A stretch of DNA of 64,000 nt from Olivibacter sp036959255 (lineage in GTDB: Bacteria > Bacteroidota > Bacteroidia > Sphingobacteriales > Sphingobacteriaceae): contig NZ_JAWMTI010000008.1 of the NCBI RefSeq assembly GCF_036959255.1, forward strand, positions 186,001 through 250,000. The letters are read 5' to 3'. A program made the translations under genes and the position numbers. Below are positions 34,874 to 43,867 of the stretch, piece after piece. A model generated the notes under the pieces. That model worked only from the letters and a program-made list of their open reading frames with translations. It searched no databases and was not told the origin of the DNA. The first letter of the stretch is position 1; every line of letters starts with the position of its first letter.

Positions 34874-37800
34874 TTCCAGTTTCATTAACTATAAAGGGAC
34901 TTTTTTCCTATCAAAAGGAGCAAATTATCAATTTCGATCGATTAACTGACGGACAATTATTTGGCATATTTGGTTCCGTGGGATCGGGTAAATCTTCCAT
35001 TTTAGAGGCAATTGCTTTTTCACTCTACGGAGAAACGGAACGACTAAGCACGCGGGATGATCGAAATTACAATATGATGAACCTAAAATCTGACGAATTA
35101 CTAATTGACTTTGTTTTTAGCAACTTTGATGAAATGCAGTATCGATTTGTCGTTAGAGGAAAACGTCACGGGAAGAAATTCGAAAAAGTAAACACCTTTG
35201 ATCGGACTGCTTATATTTTAAAAAGCGGTGCCTGGGAGCCTTTGAAAGAAACAACAGCCGAATCTCTGTTAGGGCTTAGCTATGAGAATTTTAGACGCAC
35301 CATTATTATTCCACAAGGTAAATTTCAGGAGTTTCTACAATTAACAGACAAGGCTCGTACTGATATGCTCAAGGATATTTTTCAGTTAGATAAATATGAG
35401 TTTTTTCAACAGACTACTTCTTTGGAGCGAAAGAATAATGAGGTTATGCAACGCTTGAAGGGAAGACTATCTGTTTTTGAACATTTAAGTGAAATGCACC
35501 TTAACCTTGCGTTGCAAGAATTGGAAACGATGGCGGCAGCGAATTCAACGCTGAAAACAGAACTCCAAGATAGAGAAGATAGCCTGAAGCAACAGGAAGA
35601 GCTAAAACGATTATTTGACAATTTAAAAGTTGCTGAAGATGCTTACAACCAATTGCAGACCAAGGCTACAGAATATCAGCAACTGAAACAGCAATTAAGC
35701 GACTACGAATATTGCGAACGGAACTTTAAAGCGAATATACAACGCGCAGAAGAACTGATTGCTGGTATTGAAAAACGAAAAGAAAATTTAAAAGAATATC
35801 AATATAAGTTAAAAAATTGCGAGACTCTGCTGATGGAACAGCAGCAGGAGTTTGCTAATATCACCTTGAAATATCAATCACTCGAACTCCTGGATCAGAA
35901 ACGAAGTGATTATCATACGGCTTTGCAAATGTTAAAGCTGAAAAACGATATCAATCATTTAGGTGAACGGATTGTCAGAGGGAAAGACTTTGTACATAAA
36001 GCACAGCAGGAGAAAATACATCGGGATAAAATAAGTATAGAGCTTAAGGAGAAATTAAAAAGAAAAAAGAATGAAAAACCTGACCTGAATGTTTTATCGG
36101 AAATAAAGAATTGGTTTACCTCGCATGAGCATCTGGAGAAAAATAAAAAAGAAACCGAACGAGCCATCCATGAAATTACAACGACTTTCAAGGAAATAGA
36201 AAAATCGATAAATAGCTTACTTAATGAGGAAGAAATTCCATTGCAAAATTATAAAGAATCATTAGACATTCGTATCAAATCGATTGAAGCGGAACTGGAT
36301 ACCTTGTTGAATGAAATTGCGCATATTCAGATGCAAGCTAAATTAGGTGATTTTGTAGCCGCCTTGCATAGGGGGGAAGCATGTCCGCTTTGTGGAGCAT
36401 TAGAGCACCCTCAGATTATAGTATTGGCAGATGTGGAAAAACAGCTCCAACAATTAACAAAGCGACTCGCGTATATTAAAGAAGAAAAAGACAGGCTTGG
36501 CAAACTTTCGCGTCAATTGGAGATATTGGAAGTGAAAAAAGCTACGGTTGTGAGGAGTCAGGAAGTTATGACTTCAAAGAGCGATACGGATGAGCACGCA
36601 TTACAAGCACATTTGCGTAAATTTATTTGGGAGTCGATCTGCAGTAAGGACGATGCCGAAGTTATTGATCAATTGCTTGCGAAACATAAGGTTATAGAGA
36701 AGGAGTTGGAACAGCTTGATATTGCAATTAATGAAAACGATGCGTTATTGAAAAAAGCAGAGGCAGATAGAGATCAATATGAAGAAGCTATAAAAAAAAT
36801 CGTAGGAGAAGAACGAGAAAAGGTTGGGTCACTAGATATGCTCATAAATCAGCTTCGTCACATATCTAAAGAAGAAGTTTATACTTATGATTACAAGTAT
36901 TTAGAAGATAGTATTTTAAATATTGATTCCGAATATAAAATAATTGTTGACAAATATGAACAACTTCAAAGCCTAGTACATGAACAACAACAGCTAAAAG
37001 TATCTTTGGAGACCAGAGCTCAGGCAATTAGTGAAAGTATGGTTGCGGAAGAGGAGCGTTTAGATTTTATAAATGATCAATTACAAACTTCACTGAGTAA
37101 GTCAAAATATTCGAACTTGACACAAGTTAAAAGTCTTTTAAATTTAGCAATTGCTGTGGAAGAGGTTCGAGGCAATATAGACCTATTCTTCCAGCAATTA
37201 TATAATGTGAAAGAACAGTATGCCGCCTTAGCCTCGGATGCAAAAGATAAGACGTACGATGAAAAGCTGTTTTTAAAATCAGTAGACGCCTATGAATTAC
37301 TCAAGAATCAATTCAATGAGCAACAAGAAAAGCATGCGGCAGCTAAGGCAAATTATAATAGACTTTTAAAGCAACTGCAAGAAAAACAGCAATTACAAAA
37401 CGATTTGCAATTATTACAACAACGAGCCGATGACCTAAGCTTGTTAAAGAATTTATTCAAAGGAAGTGGCTTTGTTAGTTATATATCAACAGTTTATTTA
37501 CAGCAATTATGTGATGCCGCAAACAAACGTTTTTATAAGCTTACACAACAGCGATTACAACTGGAGGTGACAGATAAAAATGAATTTCAGGTGAGAGATT
37601 ATTTAAACGATGGCAAAACAAGATTGGCCAAAACGCTATCGGGAGGACAAACATTTCAGGCATCATTATCCTTAGCGTTAGCATTGGCTGAATCCGTGCA
37701 GCAGCAAAATAAGTCAAAACAGAACTTTTTCTTTTTAGACGAAGGTTTTGGGTCTTTAGATAAGGAATCGTTAGCTGTCGCCTTTGATACGCTAAAAACA

Positions 37801-37935
37801 TTGCGAAATGAGCATAGGATAGTGGGTGTCATTTCTCATGTAGAAGAGCTGCAACAGGAAATAGATGTCTATTTAAAGATTAAAAATGATCCTTTTTTAG
37901 GTACACAGGTAAGCGGAAGTTGGGAAGTCGACTAA
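34870..37935 (+). CDS. sbcC: exonuclease subunit SbcC (SMC-like ATPase)
   Basis: A 1021-residue ATPase partner of SbcD. The Walker A region is IFGSVGSGKSSILEAI near residues 33-48; Q-loop and long coiled coils follow on both sides of a zinc hook CPLC (Cys505 and Cys508), which joins two SbcC arms. The C-terminal half of the ATPase has the signature LSGGQTFQASLSLALALAE and Walker B FFFLDEGFGSLD. All elements are intact. It is translationally coupled to sbcD and ends just before the hairpin shared with tRNA-Gly. Confidence 0.95.
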   Translation: MIPVSLTIKGLFSYQKEQIINFDRLTDGQLFGIFGSVGSGKSSILEAIAFSLYGETERLSTRDDRNYNMMNLKSDELLIDFVFSNFDEMQYRFVVRGKRHGKKFEKVNTFDRTAYILKSGAWEPLKETTAESLLGLSYENFRRTIIIPQGKFQEFLQLTDKARTDMLKDIFQLDKYEFFQQTTSLERKNNEVMQRLKGRLSVFEHLSEMHLNLALQELETMAAANSTLKTELQDREDSLKQQEELKRLFDNLKVAEDAYNQLQTKATEYQQLKQQLSDYEYCERNFKANIQRAEELIAGIEKRKENLKEYQYKLKNCETLLMEQQQEFANITLKYQSLELLDQKRSDYHTALQMLKLKNDINHLGERIVRGKDFVHKAQQEKIHRDKISIELKEKLKRKKNEKPDLNVLSEIKNWFTSHEHLEKNKKETERAIHEITTTFKEIEKSINSLLNEEEIPLQNYKESLDIRIKSIEAELDTLLNEIAHIQMQAKLGDFVAALHRGEACPLCGALEHPQIIVLADVEKQLQQLTKRLAYIKEEKDRLGKLSRQLEILEVKKATVVRSQEVMTSKSDTDEHALQAHLRKFIWESICSKDDAEVIDQLLAKHKVIEKELEQLDIAINENDALLKKAEADRDQYEEAIKKIVGEEREKVGSLDMLINQLRHISKEEVYTYDYKYLEDSILNIDSEYKIIVDKYEQLQSLVHEQQQLKVSLETRAQAISESMVAEEERLDFINDQLQTSLSKSKYSNLTQVKSLLNLAIAVEEVRGNIDLFFQQLYNVKEQYAALASDAKDKTYDEKLFLKSVDAYELLKNQFNEQQEKHAAAKANYNRLLKQLQEKQQLQNDLQLLQQRADDLSLLKNLFKGSGFVSYISTVYLQQLCDAANKRFYKLTQQRLQLEVTDKNEFQVRDYLNDGKTRLAKTLSGGQTFQASLSLALALAESVQQQNKSKQNFFFLDEGFGSLDKESLAVAFDTLKTLRNEHRIVGVISHVEELQQEIDVYLKIKNDPFLGTQVSGSWEVD

Positions 37936-37937
37936 AT

Positions 37938-37969
37938 AAAAAAACACCATACGGGAAGTATGGTGTTTT
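37938..37969 (-). terminator. terminator of tRNA-Gly transcript, between convergent genes
   Basis: A 12-bp stem (37941-37952 with 37958-37969) has a 5-base loop. On the minus strand it is followed by a run of T (opposite the A-run 37938-37944), so it ends the tRNA transcript 2 bases after the mature 3' end; it may also stop sbcC transcription. Confidence 0.8.
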
Positions 37970-37971
37970 GG

Positions 37972-38044
37972 AGCGAAAAACGAGGTTCGAACTCGCGACC
38001 TCAACCTTGGCAAGGTTGCGCTCTACCAACTGAGCTATTTTCGC
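37972..38044 (-). tRNA. tRNA-Gly(GCC)
   Basis: A 73-base cloverleaf on the minus strand: acceptor arms GCGAAAA/TTTTCGC, D-arm with AGCTCAGTTGGTAGAGC, anticodon stem-loop with TTGCCAA giving anticodon GCC, and T-arm with GTTCGAAC-type loop. The discriminator base is T. CCA is not encoded. It is a single tRNA gene followed at once by a terminator. Confidence 0.95.
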
Positions 38045-38142
38045 ATTAGGATAACAAATATAAGCGAGATAAATATTTTTTGCAAGCACTAATTGAAAAT
38101 AGCCGATATCTTTTAACCCATCAAATAGCTCCTACGAGTCTA

Positions 38143-38601
38143 TTATTTTTTTAGATCTTTTAAGGAAATATTTTTGGGAAGTATATACGGTAATATGCTA
38201 GAAAATAACGCGAAGCAATCCCATAAAAATCGATTGCTGTCTTTGTTTTTTTCTCCGCAATCAATAATTGCAGTGCGGCCCAGTAAACATTGAAGCTTCT
38301 GTGATTGATGATGAATGCCCAAAAAGCGAGCGAATCTTAGTAGATAATATTCGAAATATAAGTGACCCCAGATCTCAACAGCCAAAGAATTAGACCTTAT
38401 CTTTAGCGGTGCGCCGTATAGCGACTCGTGGTCCTGTTGTATCGCGTTAATTAACCAGGCTGTTTTTTGTGTTATATCGTGGTCAAAAAAATGCCATAGA
38501 TCAATATCATTCGAAATACGTATAATTCCAGGTTCATAGCCTACGCGTACAGTAAATGAATGATAACGAAGTACTCTATCTACCATGGTTTTTATGATCA
38601 A
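38143..38601 (-). CDS. unknown protein of 152 residues
   Basis: A soluble protein with no signal peptide that I do not recognise. It is rich in aromatic residues and His (LWHFFDHD, WGHLYFEYYLLRFARFLGIHHQ) and may be mostly helical. MVDRVLRY at residue 6 is an alternative start. It is 22 bases downstream of the histidine kinase gene on the same strand, so it probably shares that transcript and might act with the kinase. There is no other clue to function. Confidence 0.6.
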   Translation of the reverse strand: MIIKTMVDRVLRYHSFTVRVGYEPGIIRISNDIDLWHFFDHDITQKTAWLINAIQQDHESLYGAPLKIRSNSLAVEIWGHLYFEYYLLRFARFLGIHHQSQKLQCLLGRTAIIDCGEKNKDSNRFLWDCFALFSSILPYILPKNISLKDLKK

Positions 38602-38623
38602 ACAGGAAAACAGAAGGAAGGTT

Positions 38624-39808
38624 TTATTTTAAACTGGAAGGAGAAAAAGCATTTCTCTTTAGAAAGCTTACAGTAGGTTGTGCCAATTTTTCTTTAGTGG
38701 TTTTGATCGGTAGAATAAAATAGAAGACCGAACCTTTTCCAGGCTCGCTTTCCAGTCCGAATTTACCATTATGATGCGTGATGATTTGTGCACAGATAAA
38801 TAAGCCCATTCCCAGGCCTTGATGTCTGTTTTTTTTGTTGTTCACGCGGTAATATTTATGAAAAATATATGGTTGCTTTTCTCTAGGAATACCCTGTCCT
38901 TGATCTTTTACACAAACTTTTAACCATTTGTTATCTATTATTTCTGTGTAGACGAGCACTTCTGTATCTTCAGGAGAATATTTGAGTGCATTGGTTAAAT
39001 AATTGCTGAGAACTTGCTCCAACCTTTCATGGTCGCCTTCTAGCCACACTTTGGTATGATCATAGACGTTGATTTGCCTATCTGGATAACTATGTTTTAC
39101 ACTTTCGATGGTTTGCTTTAGGTAGTCTCGACAGTTAAAAACAACGAAATTGTATTCCATTTTTCCAGTTTGCAATCTAGAAGAATCTAAAAGATCTTTT
39201 GCAAGTCGATTCAATTTATTTGTTTGATTCAGACCTTTAGATAATAGCTGTATCGTTTGTTCAATATCTTTATTGTTAGCGCTGCGAAGCGCTAATTGCA
39301 GATAAGCGTTTATAGAAGTAATCGGTGTGCTAAGCTCATGCCCTGCAATACTAATGAATTCATCTTTTGCAGCCCCTGTCATTTTTCTTTTTTCGAGCTC
39401 TTCTTTCAACGCATTGTTCTCAATTTGTAACCGTGTAAAATGACGTTGTTTATCAATAATGGATTTAATCTTGAAAAGGAGAGAAGTCGTACTATAATTG
39501 CCGATCAAATAATCTAAGTATAATCCTGTATATTTTTCGAATTCAGGCCAGAGGGGCTTGGATCGCGAGCTAATTAATAGAACTGGGAGTTCTTTCCCTT
39601 CAGGAATATTATTTATTGCATCTAAGATTTCATTCGTTTCAATTTCTAGGGATTCTGTTCGCAGTATCAGAAGTTTATATTTGAAATTGACAATATGCTT
39701 GATGATTTCATTTGGCGATGTAACATGCTGATTGAGCAGGTTATTTGCCTTCAAAAATTTCATTAAAGAATTGCTATGCTCGGGTACGTTATCAAAAACC
39801 AGTATCAT
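38624..39808 (-). CDS. sensor histidine kinase with degenerate N-terminal receiver-like domain
   Basis: A 394-residue soluble kinase. Residues 1-120 look like a response-regulator receiver fold (ILVFDN..., KLLILRTES, PVLLISS) but the phospho-acceptor Asp position is Arg50, so it should not accept phosphate. A coiled coil (125-145) leads to a HisKA domain with the H-box ISIAGHELSTPI (His157) and then an HATPase_c domain with N, G1 (KDQGQGIP) and G2 (HQGLGMGLFI) boxes. No membrane helix is present. The unknown 152-residue gene follows 22 bases on; no cognate regulator is adjacent. Confidence 0.9.
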   Translation of the reverse strand: MILVFDNVPEHSNSLMKFLKANNLLNQHVTSPNEIIKHIVNFKYKLLILRTESLEIETNEILDAINNIPEGKELPVLLISSRSKPLWPEFEKYTGLYLDYLIGNYSTTSLLFKIKSIIDKQRHFTRLQIENNALKEELEKRKMTGAAKDEFISIAGHELSTPITSINAYLQLALRSANNKDIEQTIQLLSKGLNQTNKLNRLAKDLLDSSRLQTGKMEYNFVVFNCRDYLKQTIESVKHSYPDRQINVYDHTKVWLEGDHERLEQVLSNYLTNALKYSPEDTEVLVYTEIIDNKWLKVCVKDQGQGIPREKQPYIFHKYYRVNNKKNRHQGLGMGLFICAQIITHHNGKFGLESEPGKGSVFYFILPIKTTKEKLAQPTVSFLKRNAFSPSSLK

Positions 39809-40057
39809 ACAATCTGATTTACAATGTTAGGTAGCCTGATCTGACATTTCTAATATCGATAAATGTACGCTATCAATAAAAAAAATTACACGAAACCGTG
39901 TTTTCTGAGGACAGAATTTTCATTCTCATCATGCTACTTTCGGATTTTCGCACTATGCGTTGTTAAATACATACGTGCTTACATTAAAATCTTTCCTGCA
40001 AATAGGAAACATCCTGGACTTTCTTTTGTTCTTTAAATGCATAAAAAATAGAATGTT

Positions 40058-40231
40058 ATGGCAAAGTATTCAAAAAAGGCAAGCGAGAAAGTGGAAGAAA
40101 CTATGCATGAAATGAAGGAGGGAAAATTAAAAAGTGGAAGCGGTAAAAAGGTTACTTCAAAAAAGCAGGCAATTGCTATTGGATTATCTGAGGCAAGAAA
40201 AGAAGGTGCTAAAGTACCAAAGAAAAATTAA
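40058..40231 (+). CDS. small basic protein, DUF6496-like
   Basis: A 57-residue, very Lys-rich protein (start MAKYSKKASEKVEETMHEMK, end EGAKVPKKN) found by reading the bases; it has a GKLKSGSGKKVTSKKQAIAIGLSEARK core. This matches small proteins classed as DUF6496, common in soil bacteria and often near stress genes; function is unknown, nucleic-acid binding is plausible. It is monocistronic and lies between two minus-strand genes. A hairpin 37 bases after the stop is oriented mainly for the opposite gene. Confidence 0.75.
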   Translation: MAKYSKKASEKVEETMHEMKEGKLKSGSGKKVTSKKQAIAIGLSEARKEGAKVPKKN

Positions 40232-40262
40232 ACTTCATCTTTCGAATAATTTTATGGTAAGC

Positions 40263-40295
40263 AAAAAGCCGCTGTCATCTCACGACGGCAGCGGC
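40263..40295 (-). terminator. intrinsic terminator of TonB-dependent receptor gene
   Basis: On the minus strand GCCGCTG and CAGCGGC (40295-40289 and 40274-40268) form a 7-bp GC stem with a 14-base loop, followed directly by five T. Confidence 0.75.
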
Positions 40296-40318
40296 ACAAA
40301 CACACATGAAATATTCTT

Positions 40319-42784
40319 TTATTTACCAACACGGTTTTTTTCTGAACTATCTAGACTTCGTTCGGATATTTTTAATTTTTGATTACCAAAGTTATAGGTG
40401 AACGTTAATCTGGCAACACGACTTTCCCAGGTGTTGAAAATACGGACGTTTAGGTTAGAATAATCTGTTTTAACAGTATTTGGTTTTGTATTAAATATAT
40501 CAGTAACTGCAAATTTTATTTGCGCTTTTTTATTCCAAAAAGATTTGTTCACACCCAAATCCAAACCCCATGATGTACCAATCTGATAGATACTCCAACG
40601 TAGAGGAGATCGGTACTGTAAGGTAGTTTCAAAGCGCAAACTTTGCGTTAGATTAAAGGTATGATTGCTATTTGCTTGTACGGCAAACTGACCAAAATCA
40701 ATAGGTGCAGCAGGAATATCTGCTTTATATCCAAGATGCATCGCATTTATATTCGTATTGCTACTCCATATTTTGCCGATTTCCAGGGGGATATTTAGAT
40801 TAGCAAAGTATACATGCTCACTTGCAATATTCTCATTCGTTACATATACAATATTTGTTTCATCATCTTGGTACATCATTTCACCTACCATATCTTTGGT
40901 TTTTTGATACCCGGTTGTTAAGGTGTATTTCTTTAACAACGTATAGCTTAGTTCATAGGAGTTTGTGTAAGATGGATTTAGAAATGGATTTCCTTGCTGA
41001 TAGCTGTAAGGATCAACGTAAAACAAAAAAGGATTAAGGTTGCCATAATTTGGTCGGTTTATTCTTCTGCTGTACGATAAGCCTACGCTCTGCTTATCTG
41101 ATAACTGTTGATTCAGACTAACATTGGGGAAGAGACTTAAGTAATCTCGTTTATTTCTCACATTCATAGTTACTGAATTGCCATCCGAATAGGTATGTTC
41201 AGCCCGTAACCCTGCCTTGATCTCCGTTTTGTTGATGGTTTGACTGTAAATTGCATAGGCGGCACTGACTCGTTCCTTATAGATAAAGTAATTGGAACGA
41301 TTTTCATTATTTTGCCACTCATCATTCACCTGGTTATAAAACCCCATATTGTTATCACTTTTGACACCACTATATTTTATGCCTAATTCGATCTTACTTT
41401 TAGCATTTAAAGGATGTGTATAATCAATTTTAGCAGTTTGTATGTTTATTATGGATGGCATATCATTTAAAATGAACTCAGGATCTCGTAAATACGCTCC
41501 ACTTGACATATAAAAATAGTTGTCATAATAGTTAAGCGTCTTATCACTGAATCTGGAAATATCTGCTTCAATAACTAGCTTACGTCCATTCGTATCGATA
41601 TTAAATGTATTGTTAACATTAAAAGAAATATTATTATAGCGATTTTTGCCTCGATTTAATGTGGTAAGTGTAGAATCCAAAGGGGCATTTAAATCCGAAA
41701 TCCTGTTATTACTGGTAGAATGATCGTTCCCTTGCATGAAAAAGCCCGAAAATAAAAGACTTAAAGTATTTCTTTCAGATGTTTTGTAGTCTATACCCCC
41801 TCTTACGCTGTTACTTGCTCTTCTGTTTCGGAAGTCTGCAAATTGATCGAATACCTTTGCCGATGTATTTTGTCCCACAACACGATAGAGCTCCAGTGTA
41901 TTGTTATAATTGCTGTTAACATAGCTATAGTTTCCAAAAAGATTCACTTTACCTGCCTTATGATTAATTTGCAAAGAATTGTTCGATTTGTGGGTACGCC
42001 CATATCCTCCACTCAGGCTTAATGTTCCATTCGTGCCTTCCATGTTATTTTTCTTCAACTTAATGTTGATAATCCCGGCAGTACCTGCTGCGTCATATTT
42101 TGCCGATGGATTGGTATTCAGTTCAATGGATTGAACATTATTGCCGTCCATCGATTTTAACATATTAGCCAATTGTTCAGCAGAAAGATAGGTTTGTTTA
42201 CCATCAATCATTACTGTTACACCCTGCCTGCCCATAAGGCTAATATTTCCATCTTTGTCTACACTTACGCCAGGCGAACGTTCTAATATATCCATTGCGC
42301 TGTTACCCGCGGCTAAAGCGGTATTAGCAACATTCACGACTAAAGCACCGTCTTTTCGTTCAACAGTAGGCGTGGTAGCGGTAACCGTTACCTCTTTTAA
42401 AGCATTTGCTTCTGGCATTAAAATAAGAGGTGTGGCCTGTATTATTTGCGGCGATTTTACATTGATCGGCAAGTAAGCTTTGCGAAAACCTATCATAGAC
42501 GCTGATAGAATATATGACCCTTTATTGACAGTGGGGACCTTATACTTGCCTTCCGCATCGCTGAATACAGAACGTATATAAGACGAATCAGCAGCGTTTA
42601 ACAAAATCACGGTGGCTAAATCGACAGGTGCTCCTGTTTCATCCTTTACTAGCCCTTGAATGGTTGCTTTTTCCTGTGCTTGCGTATAAATGATAAAAGA
42701 AAAGAAAAGAAATATCGATAATAAAGAAGTTTTCAATAAAGGCATTGGTTTGTGTGTTTTTTTGTGTGTGTCGGGAATATTCAT
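40319..42784 (-). CDS. TonB-dependent outer membrane receptor with carboxypeptidase-regulatory-like domain
   Basis: A receptor of the outer-membrane beta-barrel family (OMP_b-brl_3 type), about 820 residues. After the signal peptide (PLLKTSLLSIFLFFSFIIYTQAQ region) comes a regulatory-like domain (IQGLVKDETGAPVDLATV), a plug (ERSPGVSVDKDGNISLMG, VMIDGKQTYLS, YDAAGTAGIINIKLKK) and a large barrel. The frame opens at 42817, but an exact -7 element at 42802-42809 would start transcription after that ATG, so ATG 42784 or 42745 is preferred. It is not a SusC: no SusD partner and no SusC-type TonB box. Ligand unknown; peptides, siderophores or metals are possible. Confidence 0.88.
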   Translation of the reverse strand: MNIPDTHKKTHKPMPLLKTSLLSIFLFFSFIIYTQAQEKATIQGLVKDETGAPVDLATVILLNAADSSYIRSVFSDAEGKYKVPTVNKGSYILSASMIGFRKAYLPINVKSPQIIQATPLILMPEANALKEVTVTATTPTVERKDGALVVNVANTALAAGNSAMDILERSPGVSVDKDGNISLMGRQGVTVMIDGKQTYLSAEQLANMLKSMDGNNVQSIELNTNPSAKYDAAGTAGIINIKLKKNNMEGTNGTLSLSGGYGRTHKSNNSLQINHKAGKVNLFGNYSYVNSNYNNTLELYRVVGQNTSAKVFDQFADFRNRRASNSVRGGIDYKTSERNTLSLLFSGFFMQGNDHSTSNNRISDLNAPLDSTLTTLNRGKNRYNNISFNVNNTFNIDTNGRKLVIEADISRFSDKTLNYYDNYFYMSSGAYLRDPEFILNDMPSIINIQTAKIDYTHPLNAKSKIELGIKYSGVKSDNNMGFYNQVNDEWQNNENRSNYFIYKERVSAAYAIYSQTINKTEIKAGLRAEHTYSDGNSVTMNVRNKRDYLSLFPNVSLNQQLSDKQSVGLSYSRRINRPNYGNLNPFLFYVDPYSYQQGNPFLNPSYTNSYELSYTLLKKYTLTTGYQKTKDMVGEMMYQDDETNIVYVTNENIASEHVYFANLNIPLEIGKIWSSNTNINAMHLGYKADIPAAPIDFGQFAVQANSNHTFNLTQSLRFETTLQYRSPLRWSIYQIGTSWGLDLGVNKSFWNKKAQIKFAVTDIFNTKPNTVKTDYSNLNVRIFNTWESRVARLTFTYNFGNQKLKISERSLDSSEKNRVGK

Positions 42785-42801
42785 GGCTTTATTCTTTTTG
42801 C

Positions 42802-42809
42802 CAAAAGTA
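42802..42809 (-). promoter_or_regulatory. candidate -7 element of TonB-dependent receptor gene
   Basis: The minus-strand bases are TACTTTTG, an exact TAnnTTTG match 18 bases before the ATG at 42784. It lies inside the longer reading frame opening at 42817, arguing for a later start. The -33 region is weak. Confidence 0.4.
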
Positions 42810-43176
42810 TCTATCATGTATGTGTTCTTGAAGATGAATTAGGTAAAAGCATTCAAAATCTCGGTAAATAGCCTGTTTTGTTAGGTGAAATTTTTAGAGA
42901 TAATAGAGGGCTGATAATCATAATGTCTGAAAAGGATTGATTTGGTTCTTAACGAAGGACTGTTTTGTATGTTTCATTGACAGAAAGGTTTATTTTTTGT
43001 TATTACTTCGCATTCTTATTTACCTAGACGCTAAAAATCTTAAAACGTTGCAAGGGAAGGCAAGACTTTAATAATAAAATTGCTTTTACTTGCGATTGAC
43101 CATGGGTAAATAGCTAAGAATTAAATATAAAAATGATGTAAAATGAAGAAAGGGGAGGAGGGGAAGTCTCAATATC
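42810..43176. other. long gap between TonB receptor and purL fragments
   Basis: About 367 bases with no supported ORF or RNA. The region is AT-rich, upstream of the receptor gene and downstream of the purL terminator. No repeat or clear operator was seen. Confidence 0.5.
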
Positions 43177-43210
43177 AAAAAAAAGCCCGGTTACATGTAC
43201 CGGGCTTTTT
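43177..43210 (-). terminator. intrinsic terminator after purL
   Basis: A 12-bp stem containing GCCCGGT/ACCGGGC with a 7-base loop lies immediately after the stop codon of the PurL C-terminal frame, and on the minus strand runs into eight T (opposite 43184-43177). Its presence after the second frame shows both frames belong to one transcription unit. Confidence 0.85.
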
Positions 43211-43858
43211 CTAATGTTTTTCTATCCATTTCCTTGCATTGACAAATGCTTCTATCCATGGAGAAACCTCATCGTTTCTTTCACTCGGATAATGGGCCCA
43301 ATGCCATTGAAATAAAGAACGTTCTATATGAGGCATCATTACTAGGTGCCTGCCGGATTTATCACAGAGCATAGCGGTATTGTAATCGGAACCATTTGGA
43401 TTAGCAGGGTAGCTATCATAATGATATTTCGCCACTATGTGGTATTGGTCTTCATTGTAGGGCAATTGAAACTTACCTTCACCGTGTGAAATCCATACGC
43501 CCAAGGTGGATCCAGCGAGATTTGAAAGCATGATCGAATTATTTTTTTGTATGGTCAGAGCCGTGAAACCACTTTCGTGTTTATGACTGTCGTTATGTAA
43601 CATTTTCGGTTTATCTTTATGATCCGGATTGATAAGCCCTAGCTCAATAAATAGCTGACAACCATTACAGATACCAACCGACAATGTGTCGGGGCGGTTA
43701 AAGAAGTTTTCAAGCGCTATCCGAGCTTTTTCATTATACATGAACGCCCCTGCCCAGCCTTTTGCTGAACCCAAAACATCGGAATTAGAGAACCCGCCCA
43801 CAGCTCCTATAAATTGAATATCTTCTAAATTCTCCCTTCCCGAAATTAAATCAGTCAT
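43211..43858 (-). CDS. purL: PurL C-terminal fragment: glutamine amidotransferase part
   Basis: 215 residues that start at an ATG only four codons after the TAG (43870-43868). It holds the amidotransferase catalytic set: nucleophile Cys64 in GICNGCQL and His177/Glu179 in MMPHIERS, and the GGFSNSDVLGSAKGWA oxyanion region. It lacks the first beta strand and helix of the domain (KAAVIREKGSNSVRE), which are left on the upstream fragment. The ATG could permit re-initiation, so a two-chain enzyme is conceivable, but an incomplete fold is expected unless the fragments associate. Confidence 0.75.
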   Translation of the reverse strand: MTDLISGRENLEDIQFIGAVGGFSNSDVLGSAKGWAGAFMYNEKARIALENFFNRPDTLSVGICNGCQLFIELGLINPDHKDKPKMLHNDSHKHESGFTALTIQKNNSIMLSNLAGSTLGVWISHGEGKFQLPYNEDQYHIVAKYHYDSYPANPNGSDYNTAMLCDKSGRHLVMMPHIERSLFQWHWAHYPSERNDEVSPWIEAFVNARKWIEKH

Positions 43859-43867
43859 ATGAACATC

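Noticed and set aside
42785..42817. Earliest ATG of the TonB-dependent receptor
   Set aside because: An exact -7 element at 42802-42809 lies inside it, so the mRNA would begin downstream.
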